Source: an uncultured Rhodobiaceae bacterium
GTDB lineage: Bacteria; Pseudomonadota; Alphaproteobacteria; RS24
DNA: 40,550 nucleotides
Direction: 5' to 3'
Assembly: GCA_913051715.1 (NCBI GenBank)
Contig: CAJXCG010000005.1
Coordinates: 1 to 40,550, forward strand
A program made the position numbers and the translations under genes. Numbering within the stretch: the stretch's first letter is position 1; the number at the start of each line of letters is the position of its first letter. This document shows positions 28,523 through 37,410 of the stretch, one piece after another. The notes beneath the pieces were generated by a model. The model did not search any database, was not told the origin of the DNA, and worked only from the letters and a program-made list of their open reading frames with translations.

Positions 28523-28918
28523 ATGCGGCCACGGGCAATTGAAAATTGGCATCATGTGATGCATACAGGCGATGTGTCGACACTGCCTGAGATACTCCAC
28601 GACGACGCGATCTTTCATTCGCCGGTTGTGCATACGCCGCAAATCGGCAAAGCCAAAGTGATGATGTATCTCACCGCCGCAACTTCTGTATTCGACGATA
28701 CGCAATTTACCTATACGCGCGAGATTTTTGGCGACGGCCAAGCCATGCTTGAATTTTCAAGTGTTGTGGATGGCATTGAGGTCAATGGCGTCGATATTGT
28801 CAGCTGGGACGCAGACGACCAGATAACCGACTTCAAAGTCATGGTGCGCCCGGTCAAAGCGGTCAATAAATTATGGGAAAAAATGGGCGAAATGCTCGAA
28901 TTGCAAAAATCCGCCTGA
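28523..28918 (+). CDS. NTF2/SnoaL-like domain protein
   Basis: The 131-residue product has the cone-shaped NTF2 pattern: an N-terminal helix (AIENWHHVMHTG), LPEILHDDAIFHSPVV, a second helix (GKAKVMMYLTAATSVF), and strands with FTYTREIFGDGQAMLEF, VDIVSWDADDQITDFKVMVRP and a C-terminal amphipathic helix. Proteins of this fold include isomerases, hydratases and ligand carriers; no catalytic set is clear. GGAG lies before the ATG at 28523. The strong terminator upstream separates it from proteorhodopsin, so it is probably a separate unit. Confidence 0.8.
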   Translation: MRPRAIENWHHVMHTGDVSTLPEILHDDAIFHSPVVHTPQIGKAKVMMYLTAATSVFDDTQFTYTREIFGDGQAMLEFSSVVDGIEVNGVDIVSWDADDQITDFKVMVRPVKAVNKLWEKMGEMLELQKSA

Positions 28919-29034
28919 TTGACGATACGTCGCAAAAAGCGTCAAAATTTTTCTTTCTGCATTTACCGTTAATTAACCTTCACGCGCCTATATTGAAACT
29001 GCAAGTTGGATATGTCTCTCCCTACATATCGCCA

Positions 29035-29054
29035 CCGGCAGTTTCGACTGTCGG
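29035..29054 (+). other. UUCG-capped hairpin between convergent genes
   Basis: CCGGCAGT-TTCG-ACTGTCGG forms an eight-pair stem (one G-U pair) with a stable UUCG tetraloop on the + strand. There is no T run after it. It lies between the SnoaL-like gene and the end of the polyamine operon and could end transcription or stabilise the 3' end of the upstream message. Confidence 0.35.
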
Positions 29055-29086
29055 GGGTTACTGGTTTAGGCTGCGCGTTAAATGGC

Positions 29087-29956
29087 CTAATCGCCCAGCG
29101 CAATACGCATCAAATGATAACTGATCAGGGCAGCCGTAAAATCGCTGACCGGCTGGCCCGAAACGGGAGCCAGTTCCACCACATCAATGCCTTTGACGCA
29201 GCGCCCGCATGCTGCACTTTCAACCAGATCGAGCGCCTGATAAAACCCAAGGCCGCCGGGTACCGGCGTGCCGGTTGAGGGCAGAACGGACGGGTCGAGG
29301 CCGTCGAGATCAAAGGTGATATAGACGTTTTCGGGAAAATCATCCGGAAGCGTTATAGCGTGCGTGTCGTCGCGCATTAACTGACGCGCATCATGTGTTA
29401 TGACGCCATGGGCTTGGCGCGCTGTATCTTCTTCGGCCGACAGCGCGCGCACGCCAAACGACACCATGGCCAACCCCTCGCCCGCCAGCAAATGCATGAC
29501 ACTGGCATGGGAAAATTTATGTCCCTGATAGGCGTCGCAAAAATCTGCATGCGCGTCAACATGGATAAGCCCGACTGGGCCAACCGCATCGACAACCCCC
29601 ATAACGGCGCCATAGCTGATGCTGTGTTCGCCGCCTAGCGTGACCGGAACATGCCCGCGCCGCGCAATCTCGCCTGTCAAATAACGCAAATCCTGCATGA
29701 CCCCATCGACAGCTTGAGCGCAATTTACAGGCGGGTGGGTAAAAATTCCCTCGCGGCACGGCTCGCCATCATAAACCAGCCTTTCAAGCTGATGGCTGGC
29801 TGCGATAATGGCCGATGGGCCATGCGCGGTGCCCGTGCCATAGGAAACCGATGCCTCCAGACCACACGGCACCACCTCAAAGCGCGCCGTATCGCGCATG
29901 TTTTCCGACGCCGCAAGCTCTTCGCCCAAAAATTGATCCGCAGATATCCGGCTCAT
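29087..29956 (-). CDS. speB: Agmatinase (ureohydrolase family)
   Basis: Agmatinase hydrolyses agmatine to putrescine and urea with two Mn2+. The metal ligands are all present: His111 in GGEHS, Asp134, His136 and Asp138 in HVDAHADFCD, and Asp216 and Asp218 in TFDLDGLDPS. The 289-residue size and the substrate loop VPGGLGFYQ fit agmatinase rather than arginase. It is the last gene of the polyamine operon and overlaps the preceding decarboxylase stop by ATGA (29953-29956). Arginine decarboxylase in the same operon provides its substrate. Related guanidino-acid hydrolases share the fold, but context favours agmatine. Confidence 0.92.
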   Translation of the reverse strand: MSRISADQFLGEELAASENMRDTARFEVVPCGLEASVSYGTGTAHGPSAIIAASHQLERLVYDGEPCREGIFTHPPVNCAQAVDGVMQDLRYLTGEIARRGHVPVTLGGEHSISYGAVMGVVDAVGPVGLIHVDAHADFCDAYQGHKFSHASVMHLLAGEGLAMVSFGVRALSAEEDTARQAHGVITHDARQLMRDDTHAITLPDDFPENVYITFDLDGLDPSVLPSTGTPVPGGLGFYQALDLVESAACGRCVKGIDVVELAPVSGQPVSDFTAALISYHLMRIALGD

Positions 29957-31113
29957 GACAAACGCCCCTCAAAATCGGCATAATCAAACGCGCGCACGAC
30001 CCGCAAAGCATCCGTGTCGCTGTTCCATACAGCAAGTGCCGGCAGGGGTACGCCGTTGAACGTCGTGGTTTTCACCATGGAATAATGTGCCTGATCAAGA
30101 AAAGCCAGCCGATCGCCGGGCTGCGGCGGCGCGCTGAAGCCATAAGTGCCGATAACATCGCCTGCCAAACAGCTAGGCCCGGCAAGGCGCACGCCGTCAC
30201 CATCGGCCTGCTCATCGCGCAAGGCCGGACGATATGGCGCTTCCAAAACATCCGGCATGTGGCAGGTGGCAGAGACATCCAGCACCGCAACAGCCCCGTC
30301 ATTTTCCATGACGTCCAGCACCTCGCCGACCAGAATGCCCGCGTCAAAGGCGACGGCAGTACCCAGTTCGAGATATACCCGCACACCATATTTGTGGGTC
30401 AGCGCATTTATAAGTTCGCCAAGCGCCTCGCGCTCATAATCTGGGCGGGTGACCAAATGCCCGCCCCCCAGATTGAGCCAGTTTAATTGCGCCGCCACCT
30501 TATCCAGAAACGGAACCAGCGCGTCTACCGTGCGCGCCAGCGGCGCAAAATCCTGCTCGCACAAAGTATGGATATGCAGACCGCGTACCATTTCCGGCAG
30601 GGTGCCCTCAAGCTGCGGCAGCGGCGTGCCGAGCCGTGAGCCGGGGGCACACGGGTCGTATTTTGCCACTTGCCCTTCCGAATGCATCGGGTTCACGCGC
30701 AAGCCCAGCTCGGCCTGAGCCGCACCAATCTGCGCGCCAAAGCGCGCTGCCTGTTGCGCGGTGTTGACGATAACATGGTCAGACAAATGCGCGATCTCGG
30801 CAATTTCATCAGACTTAAAAGCCGGTGCATAGGTGCTGACATGGCCGCCAAACCGCGCGCGCGCAAGTTTGGCTTCCCAAAGACCCGACGCGCAACACCC
30901 GTCGAGATGCGCGCTGATGAGCGGGGCCAGTTCCCACATGGAAAATGCCTTGAGCGCCAGCAAAATATTTGCATTGGCCGCAGTGCCCAGCGCTTGCAAA
31001 ATGGCAAGATTGTGCGCCAATGCCACCTCATCGACCACGAAACACGGGCTGGGCACCCGCGTCAGGTCAAAATCGGCAAAGCGGCCCGCGCCGGCTGATT
31101 GGGTTGGCATCAT
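29953..31113 (-). CDS. nspC: Carboxynorspermidine/carboxyspermidine decarboxylase
   Basis: A PLP-dependent decarboxylase of the alanine-racemase fold that turns carboxyspermidine (or carboxynorspermidine) into spermidine (or norspermidine). The 386-residue product opens with PSPCFVVDEVALAHNL and carries the PLP lysine in LLALKAFSMW (Lys55), then DGCCASGLWEAKLAR, all diagnostic of NspC. HTLCEQDF and LNLGGGHLVTRPDYE also match. The ATG at 31113 begins two bases after the dehydrogenase stop; a TTG six bases earlier would overlap it. Third gene of the polyamine operon. Confidence 0.95.
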   Translation of the reverse strand: MMPTQSAGAGRFADFDLTRVPSPCFVVDEVALAHNLAILQALGTAANANILLALKAFSMWELAPLISAHLDGCCASGLWEAKLARARFGGHVSTYAPAFKSDEIAEIAHLSDHVIVNTAQQAARFGAQIGAAQAELGLRVNPMHSEGQVAKYDPCAPGSRLGTPLPQLEGTLPEMVRGLHIHTLCEQDFAPLARTVDALVPFLDKVAAQLNWLNLGGGHLVTRPDYEREALGELINALTHKYGVRVYLELGTAVAFDAGILVGEVLDVMENDGAVAVLDVSATCHMPDVLEAPYRPALRDEQADGDGVRLAGPSCLAGDVIGTYGFSAPPQPGDRLAFLDQAHYSMVKTTTFNGVPLPALAVWNSDTDALRVVRAFDYADFEGRLS

Positions 31114-31115
31114 GG

Positions 31116-32321
31116 TCAAAAATCCAACGGCGCTGACAATTCTGTCACCTGCCAGGGCAGACCGTGTTTGGTCAAAAGTTCCATAAACGGGTCCGGGTCG
31201 AGTTGTTCAAGGTTGAAAACGCCGGGCTTGCGCCAAGTGCCGTTCGACATCAATGTCGCCCCGATCATGGCCGGCACGCCCGTTGTGTAGCTGACCGCCT
31301 GACTGCCCACTTCGGCAAAACACGCTTCGTGGTCGCACACATTATAGAGGTAAACCGTGCGCGGCTGACTGGCATGTTGGCCCGACACAATATTGCCTAT
31401 GCACGTTTTCCCCGTGGTGGTTTTGCCGAGGTCGCCGGGGTCGGGCAACACCGCTTTCAAAAACTGCAAGGGAATGATCTCCCTCCCCTCATACATAACC
31501 GGCTCAATCGCTGTCATGCCGACATTTTGCAGAACTTCCAAATGCGTCAGATAGGCGTCACCAAAGGTCATCCAAAACCGGGCGCGTTCAAGCGCAGGAA
31601 AATGCTTGGTGAGCGATTCCAGTTCTTCGTGATACATGAGATACATATTGCGCGCGCCAACTGAGGGAAAATCGAAAGTTTCGCGGTGCGATAGGGCTGG
31701 CGTTTCCACCCAGCCGCCCGCTTCCCAATGGCGCGCGGGCGCGGTGACCTCACGAATATTAATCTCGGGATTGAAATTGGTCGCAAAATGCTGGCCGTGA
31801 TCGCCGCCATTGCAATCCAGAATGTCCAGCGTGTGCATATCCTCGACATAATGCTTGGCGATATAGGCGGTAAAAACATTTGTAACGCCTGGGTCAAAAC
31901 CGCTGCCCAACAGCGCCATGATGCCGCGCTCGACAAAGCGTTCATGATAGGCCCATTGCCAGTGATACTCGAACTTTGCCTCGTCGCGCGGTTCGTAATT
32001 TGCCGTGTCCAGATAATCAACGCCCGTCTCGAGACAGGCATCCATAATAGCGAGATCTTGATAGGGCAGCGCCAAATTGACCACGAGATCCGGGTTGAAC
32101 CGTGCGATCAGATCGACCGTATTTTGCGTAACGTCGGCATCAAGCTCCGCCGTTTCAATTTTCACACCAAAACGCTTGGCCACGCTTTGGGCTATTTCAT
32201 CGCATTTGGCAACACGTCGGCTGGCCAGCAAAATATCACCGAAAACATCCGGACACATCGCCATTTTGTGGACAGCAACCGACCCGACGCCGCCAGCGCC
32301 GATAACCAAACTGCGCGTCAC
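31116..32321 (-). CDS. Carboxynorspermidine/carboxyspermidine dehydrogenase (saccharopine dehydrogenase-like)
   Basis: This enzyme condenses putrescine (or diaminopropane) with aspartate semialdehyde and reduces the product with NADPH to carboxyspermidine (or carboxynorspermidine). The 401-residue product has the Rossmann motif LVIGAGGVGSVAVHK at the N-terminus, LASRRVAKCDEIA, and VVNLALPYQDLAIMDACLETGVDYLDTANYEP (quoted here as LALPYQDLAIMDACL and VDYLDTANYEP), the pattern of the Lys1/carboxynorspermidine synthase group. It lies 18 bases after the arginine decarboxylase gene and two bases before nspC. Adjacent nspC makes the assignment much stronger than lysine metabolism. Confidence 0.94.
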   Translation of the reverse strand: MTRSLVIGAGGVGSVAVHKMAMCPDVFGDILLASRRVAKCDEIAQSVAKRFGVKIETAELDADVTQNTVDLIARFNPDLVVNLALPYQDLAIMDACLETGVDYLDTANYEPRDEAKFEYHWQWAYHERFVERGIMALLGSGFDPGVTNVFTAYIAKHYVEDMHTLDILDCNGGDHGQHFATNFNPEINIREVTAPARHWEAGGWVETPALSHRETFDFPSVGARNMYLMYHEELESLTKHFPALERARFWMTFGDAYLTHLEVLQNVGMTAIEPVMYEGREIIPLQFLKAVLPDPGDLGKTTTGKTCIGNIVSGQHASQPRTVYLYNVCDHEACFAEVGSQAVSYTTGVPAMIGATLMSNGTWRKPGVFNLEQLDPDPFMELLTKHGLPWQVTELSAPLDF

Positions 32322-32339
32322 GCCGCACCTCCGCTATCT

Positions 32340-34268
32340 TTAATGCTCAAAATAAGTATAGCCATGAATACTATCTTTGAAGGCGTCAATCATCGCGCGC
32401 CGATCGCGCGCGCTTATGGCACCGTCATGCACGGCACGCTCGACAATCGCCTTGAACCCGTCAACCAGCCGACGCGGTTCGTATTCGACATAAGTCAGAA
32501 CTTCCGCGACCGTATCGCCTTCTTGTTCGTGCATCAGCTCAAACCGGCCATCGCTTTGCAATTCGACCGTCACCACATTGGTATCGCCGAATAAATTATG
32601 CAGATCGCCCAGCGTTTCTTGATAGGCGCCAACGAAAAACACGCCCAGATAATAGTCACTCGCCGCATTAAGCGCATGCACGGGCAGGGTTTTCGCCACA
32701 CCGTCGCCGAGCACGAAACGGTCGATCTTACCGTCGCTGTCGCACGTAATATCGCTGATGACAGCGCGGCGTGTGGGCTTTTCACGCAAGCGATGCAGCG
32801 GCGCGATCGGGTGCAACTGGTCGATGGCCCAGACATCCGGCAAGCTTTGGAACAAAGAAAAATTGCCGTGATAAATATCCGCCGCCTGCTGAACAGCCAA
32901 TTCCATCTCATCATTATCGCCCTCGACACCGGCCAGCAGCGTTTTGATGCGGTTCATGAGATATAAGTGCACGCGCTCGGCTTTGGCCGTCTCGCGCAAG
33001 CTGACCTGCCCGGTCTTTAACAGCGCACGCATTTCATTGCGGTAAAAAACCAGATCATTCCAACATTCATGCACACGCTCGGCGTTCAAATAGCTTTCAA
33101 TATTGAGCATGTTTTTGAGGATCATGTGATCGTCAGGATGCGCCCAAACCGGCTCCGGGCTGTCATAGCGCGTCGCCTCCAGCACGTTGAACAGCAGCAT
33201 GGAAGATTGCGCCACGCACGAGCGCCCGCTTTCGGTGATAATGACCGGATGCTCCATCTCGGCCTCATCCATGGCATAGCGCACGGTTTCGACAATGTTC
33301 AGACAATATTCGGACAATGTGTAATTGGTGGAGTTTTCCGCCGCGCGATGTTCGCCGGTATAATCAACCCCCAGACCGCCGCCCAGATCCAGAAATTCAA
33401 GCGGTGCACCCTCGCGCGATATTTCAATGAAAAATCGGCACGCTTCCTGAGCCGCCATGCGGATCTCGATAATATTCGGCACCTGACTGCCCAAATGGCT
33501 GTGCTGCAATTTCAGGCAGTCGAGATAGTGGCGCGCGCGCAGCGCATCGACCACATCCATGACTTGGGCAATGCTCATGCCGAAGGTTGAGCGGTCACCG
33601 CTGGACGCTGCCCAATTACCGCTCACCTTGTGGGTGAGCTTGATGCGGATGCCAAGTTGCGGGCGCACCTCCAATGCATCGGCCTCGCGCAAAACCAGAT
33701 CAACCTCGCGCGGGCTTTCCAGCACGATAAACACATTAAAACCGAGGCGTTGCGACATCAGGGCGAGGCGCACAAATTCGGCGTCTTTGACACCATTGCA
33801 AATCAGCGCGGCGCGCGGCCCCAAATCTTGCGCCAGCGCAATCAGAAGTTCGGCTTTGGAGCCGATCTCAAGGCCAAAATCATGCGGCCTGCCATAGTCC
33901 ACAATGCGGTCAATAACTTGTGCTTGCTGATTAACCTTGACCGGAAAAACGCCCTGATAACGGTTTTTATAGCCTTGTTCCTCAATGGCTGCCGCGAACA
34001 GCGCATTGATCTGGTCGATGCGATACGAAATAAAATCGGCTACCCGCAGCAGCACTGGCGCGGTAATGCCGCGCTCGTTCAGGCTGTCAATAATATGCAT
34101 GAGATCGGTCGGCACCGCATCGGGACGGTCGGGATGCACCAGACCGATATGACCATTTTCCAGAATTCGGATAAACCCGCCACCCCAGCGCGAAACACCA
34201 TACAACGCATCGGCACGTTCGATTTCGGGATGGGACGGCAACGCCACAGTATTTTGTGCTTCAGACAT
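32340..34268 (-). CDS. speA: Biosynthetic arginine decarboxylase
   Basis: SpeA decarboxylates arginine to agmatine with PLP and Mg2+. The 642-residue product is close to the usual 630-660. The PLP lysine is Lys111 in YQGVFPVKVNQQ; LDLGGGLGVDY, ITESGRSCVAQSS and the C-terminal YLGVFFVGAYQETLGDLHNLFGD (quoted here as GVFFVGAYQETLGDLHNLF) complete the alanine-racemase-fold enzyme. First gene of the four-gene polyamine operon; GGGAG lies six bases before the ATG, and the 68-bp spacer to the divergent GIY-YIG gene must hold its promoter. Confidence 0.97.
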   Translation of the reverse strand: MSEAQNTVALPSHPEIERADALYGVSRWGGGFIRILENGHIGLVHPDRPDAVPTDLMHIIDSLNERGITAPVLLRVADFISYRIDQINALFAAAIEEQGYKNRYQGVFPVKVNQQAQVIDRIVDYGRPHDFGLEIGSKAELLIALAQDLGPRAALICNGVKDAEFVRLALMSQRLGFNVFIVLESPREVDLVLREADALEVRPQLGIRIKLTHKVSGNWAASSGDRSTFGMSIAQVMDVVDALRARHYLDCLKLQHSHLGSQVPNIIEIRMAAQEACRFFIEISREGAPLEFLDLGGGLGVDYTGEHRAAENSTNYTLSEYCLNIVETVRYAMDEAEMEHPVIITESGRSCVAQSSMLLFNVLEATRYDSPEPVWAHPDDHMILKNMLNIESYLNAERVHECWNDLVFYRNEMRALLKTGQVSLRETAKAERVHLYLMNRIKTLLAGVEGDNDEMELAVQQAADIYHGNFSLFQSLPDVWAIDQLHPIAPLHRLREKPTRRAVISDITCDSDGKIDRFVLGDGVAKTLPVHALNAASDYYLGVFFVGAYQETLGDLHNLFGDTNVVTVELQSDGRFELMHEQEGDTVAEVLTYVEYEPRRLVDGFKAIVERAVHDGAISARDRRAMIDAFKDSIHGYTYFEH

Positions 34269-34336
34269 AGAACACTCCCGTAATAGGCTGGTGATTAGAC
34301 ACTTTCAAAAACCCTGTAAAGTCATATATTGACCCC

Positions 34337-34672
34337 ATGGCAGATAAACCCACCAGCGCCGGCCATGTTTCCCCGCCGCGTGGGTTGAAACCGCATCATC
34401 CCACGCCCAATTACGTCTACCTCATTGCGACCTGCGATGCCGGCCAAACGCGCAGCTATGTCGGCTGGACCACCGATCTGGAAAAGCGCCTCGCCGCGCA
34501 TAATGCGGGCACGGGAGCCAAATCGACACGCGGGCGGCAATGGCGGCTCATCCACAGCGAAGTATTCAAAACGCGCGGCGAAGCCATGGCGCGCGAATAT
34601 GCGCTAAAAAAAGACCGTTCAGCCCGGCGCGCGCTCATGCATGCCGCAGGTCTTGATGGCGGATCGGTTTGA
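34337..34672 (+). CDS. GIY-YIG nuclease superfamily protein (UPF0213/YhbQ-like)
   Basis: A 111-residue single-domain protein of the UvrC-intron-endonuclease fold: NYVYLIATC (the GIY-equivalent strand, Tyr26/Tyr28), SYVGWTTDLEKRLAAHNAG (the YIG-equivalent strand with Arg51), TGAKSTRGRQWRLIHSEVF, then EAMAREYALKK with the metal-binding glutamate region. YhbQ relatives may cut structured DNA. The ~25-residue Pro/His-rich N-terminal extension is unusual for the family. It is divergent from speA. Confidence 0.88.
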   Translation: MADKPTSAGHVSPPRGLKPHHPTPNYVYLIATCDAGQTRSYVGWTTDLEKRLAAHNAGTGAKSTRGRQWRLIHSEVFKTRGEAMAREYALKKDRSARRALMHAAGLDGGSV

Positions 34673-34769
34673 CAGGTTTGACATAGGTCAAAAAATATCC
34701 TTGTGTTGCGCCGTATTGGACGCCGCCGCATAGCATCTGAACCGAATAGCGCTTACCCCAGAGATTGAT

Positions 34770-35555
34770 ATGGAATTTTCCCGCCTGATTGACCAGTTTT
34801 TGAACCATCGCCCCAGTGCCGAAATCGACACACCAGACGGATGGACGCAAGGGCGCACCGCCTATGGCGGTTTGACCGGCGCGCTGATGTTGGCGGCGGT
34901 ACACGACGCCCATGAAGATCTGCCGCCTTTGCGTACCATTCAGATTAATTTTGTCGGCCCGGCATCGGGTCGGCTCAAAGTGTCGTCTGAGCTTTTGCGG
35001 CGGGGCAAAAACACGGTCACGATTGAGGCGCAGCTCACCGGCGACGATGCCTTGGCGGGGCGCGCGATTTTCACTTTTGGCATCAATCGCGACATGGCAT
35101 TGCAAGCGCATTATCCGCGCCGCGATGACGTGAGCGCGCCCGAGCAATTACCGACCCTTGCCTGGAACGACCGCGTGCCCGTGTTCATGAAACATTTCGA
35201 GGCCCGCGCCTTGAAATTATCCATGCCCATGACAGGCGATGCAGAAGCCGATAATCTGATTTGGTTTCGTCACAAAGATGAACGCGCGCGCGACGGCATT
35301 GTTCCGCTTATCGCACTCGGCGATGCGCCGCCGCCCGCCGTGCTCGGTATGATGAAATCTGTGCGCGGGATCAGTTCAATGAACTGGAATATCAATATGC
35401 TGGTCGACGCGCCACAAACGCGCGATGGCTGGTGGTTGCTGAACACATTTTCTAAACATGCCAGCAATGGCTATGCCTCACAAATCATGCATGTCTGGAA
35501 CGCTGACGGCACCCGCATCATGGATGCCATGCAACTTATTGCGGTCTTTGAATAA
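34770..35555 (+). CDS. Acyl-CoA thioesterase, double hotdog fold
   Basis: The 261-residue product has two hotdog halves. The first carries GWTQGRTAYGGLTGALMLAAV, in which the GGxxxA helix is typical of TesB-like thioesterases; the second carries ISSMNWNINMLVDAPQ and SNGYASQIMHVWNADGTRI. It would hydrolyse acyl-CoA thioesters to free acid and CoA. It ends 15 bases from the convergent bioB stop. Chain-length preference is not visible. The upstream 97-bp gap holds no gene. Confidence 0.87.
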   Translation: MEFSRLIDQFLNHRPSAEIDTPDGWTQGRTAYGGLTGALMLAAVHDAHEDLPPLRTIQINFVGPASGRLKVSSELLRRGKNTVTIEAQLTGDDALAGRAIFTFGINRDMALQAHYPRRDDVSAPEQLPTLAWNDRVPVFMKHFEARALKLSMPMTGDAEADNLIWFRHKDERARDGIVPLIALGDAPPPAVLGMMKSVRGISSMNWNINMLVDAPQTRDGWWLLNTFSKHASNGYASQIMHVWNADGTRIMDAMQLIAVFE

Positions 35556-35570
35556 GCCTATTAACCGGCT

Positions 35571-36584
35571 CTAAATCGCCGATGGGCACGCATGCGCCGG
35601 CATTGGCTTTAGGCCCAAACGGCGAAACAGCTTTTCGTCTTTTGACAGTTCCGGATTGGCGGCCGTCAAGAGCGCCTCGCCAATGAATATCGAATTGGCA
35701 CCCGCCAGAAAACATAGAGCCTGGGTTTCATCCGTCATCCACTCGCGCCCCGCCGACAGCCGGACTACGGATTTCGGCATCATAATGCGCGCAACGGCAA
35801 TGCAACTTACAAAGTCCAAGGGATCAACCGCCTCGGCCTCGCCCAACGGCGTGCCGGCAATCGGTATCAGCATGTTGATCGGCACAGATTGGGGTTGCGG
35901 GCTGAGGTTCGCCAAAGTGACCAGCATGCTGGCATGATCGCCAATCTCCTCCCCCATGCCCAAAATACCACCCGCACACACATTAATGCCTGCATCCTGC
36001 ACGTGACGGATGGTTTCGATACGGTCTTCAAAATTGCGCGTGGTGATGATCTCGCCGTAAAACTCTTCCGACGTATCGACATTATGATTGTAATAATCAA
36101 GCCCGGCTTCCTTAAGCCGTCCGGCCTGGTCCGGCGTCAGCATACCCAATGTCATACAGGTTTCCATGCCCATCGCACGCACACCCTTAATCATCTCGAC
36201 CACGACGTCAATGTCGCGGTCTTTCGGCGAACGCCATGCCGCGCCCATGCAATATCTGGAGGCGCCGCTGGCTTTGGCGCGGCGTGCGCCCTCCAACACC
36301 GCATCCACATCCATCAGCTTGGTCGCCTTGATGCCGGTTTCGAACTTCGCGCTTTGGCTGCAATAGCCACAATCTTCAGGACACCCGCCGGTCTTGATCG
36401 ACAAAAGCGTGCTTTTTTGCACCTCATTTGGATCAAACCATTGCCGATGCACGATCTGAGCCTGAAATATCAAATCATTGAACGGCAGGGCGAACAAAGC
36501 CTCGGCCTCGTCCCGTGTCCAGTTATGGCGAGGTTCAATAGCGTTTACAGAGGCGCTGGCGGCGTGCTCTTGAGTGGCGGGCAT
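35571..36584 (-). CDS. bioB: Biotin synthase
   Basis: BioB is a radical-SAM enzyme that inserts sulphur into dethiobiotin. The [4Fe-4S] ligands are Cys68, Cys72 and Cys75 in [13 protein letters not shown]. Further family blocks are [38 protein letters not shown] and [14 protein letters not shown] (here [14 protein letters not shown]), and the [2Fe-2S]-binding arginine region RLSAGRE. 337 residues is the usual size. The start at 36584 has AGGAG seven bases upstream. It lies 17 bases after the TIGR03084 gene and so ends an operon whose biotin enzyme is the acyl-CoA carboxylase. No other bio genes are here. Confidence 0.97.
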   Translation of the reverse strand: MPATQEHAASASVNAIEPRHNWTRDEAEALFALPFNDLIFQAQIVHRQWFDPNEVQKSTLLSIKTGGCPEDCGYCSQSAKFETGIKATKLMDVDAVLEGARRAKASGASRYCMGAAWRSPKDRDIDVVVEMIKGVRAMGMETCMTLGMLTPDQAGRLKEAGLDYYNHNVDTSEEFYGEIITTRNFEDRIETIRHVQDAGINVCAGGILGMGEEIGDHASMLVTLANLSPQPQSVPINMLIPIAGTPLGEAEAVDPLDFVSCIAVARIMMPKSVVRLSAGREWMTDETQALCFLAGANSIFIGEALLTAANPELSKDEKLFRRLGLKPMPAHACPSAI

Positions 36585-36601
36585 TGTTATCTCCTTTTGT
36601 G

Positions 36602-37402
36602 TTACTTGGTTTTTGTAAATCGTGTTCCCGGCGCCGGCGGTGTTTCCGGGCCACCGGCAAAACATTGTGCCTTCGACATCCAGTCGGTCGCAATCGGCCC
36701 GACCACATCCAACTGCGTATCGGCAATATTACGCACCTGTGTCACCACCTGACAGAACTCTGTCGCCGCGCCTGCCACGAATTCCTCTGTTGAGGGTTCG
36801 CCGAACTCCCAAATATCGCCGGAGGGTGCTGTTAGGCGCACATAGGGCATCGGGCCAGCAGGTGTTTCACCGCGCGTGGCATAAGTCCAACCAAAAGTAT
36901 TGGTGCCCAAAACAGCAATGCTTTTTATGTGGTCGCCATCGACGCGCACCACGCCCAAATGGTCAAACACTTCTTGCCCATGCGCCCATGTTTCCATCAG
37001 CCGCGCCGAAATGGACGAGCGAGCACTCATGCTAGGCCCGGCCCATTTTAGACGCATTTTCGGGTCAACTTGCTCAAACCGCGCCGCCATGTCGGTGTAA
37101 AAGGCGTGCCATGTTTCCAGAAGCTCACGCCCCGCCAGGCCGTCGATCCATTTTCGCTCAAATATTTTGAGACTGCCGCCCTGCACATCATTCATCACAT
37201 CAGCAACAAACTTCACGAAGTTTTCTTCATCGATATAAGACTCATTAGCCGCCCAGTTCCACATGTGAAGATGTTCCAGCACATCGTTCAACGTCCAGCC
37301 TTTAAACTGGGTCGGCGCCGCGTAATCATCATCGCTCAAGTCTTTCATTATGGCGTAGAGAGCGTCGGACTCGGCCATAAAATCACGTGCTTCATTCAAC
37401 AT
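36602..37402 (-). CDS. TIGR03084 family protein (DinB/maleylpyruvate isomerase-like metal-binding)
   Basis: The 266-residue product matches the TIGR03084 pattern: an N-terminal DinB-like four-helix bundle with [18 protein letters not shown], a distal [14 protein letters not shown], and a C-terminal beta region with [15 protein letters not shown] and [19 protein letters not shown]. The histidines in EHLHMW (about residues 45-47) and [12 protein letters not shown] are in position to bind one metal ion as in thiol-dependent S-transferases. Function is not established. It lies between the carboxylase alpha subunit gene (8 bases) and bioB (17 bases). Confidence 0.88.
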   Translation of the reverse strand: MLNEARDFMAESDALYAIMKDLSDDDYAAPTQFKGWTLNDVLEHLHMWNWAANESYIDEENFVKFVADVMNDVQGGSLKIFERKWIDGLAGRELLETWHAFYTDMAARFEQVDPKMRLKWAGPSMSARSSISARLMETWAHGQEVFDHLGVVRVDGDHIKSIAVLGTNTFGWTYATRGETPAGPMPYVRLTAPSGDIWEFGEPSTEEFVAGAATEFCQVVTQVRNIADTQLDVVGPIATDWMSKAQCFAGGPETPPAPGTRFTKTK

Positions 37403-37410
37403 AAGATCCC

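Noticed and set aside
31728-32594. A 288-codon plus-strand frame across the carboxyspermidine dehydrogenase/speA junction
   Set aside because: It spans two well-supported minus-strand genes and has no family signature.
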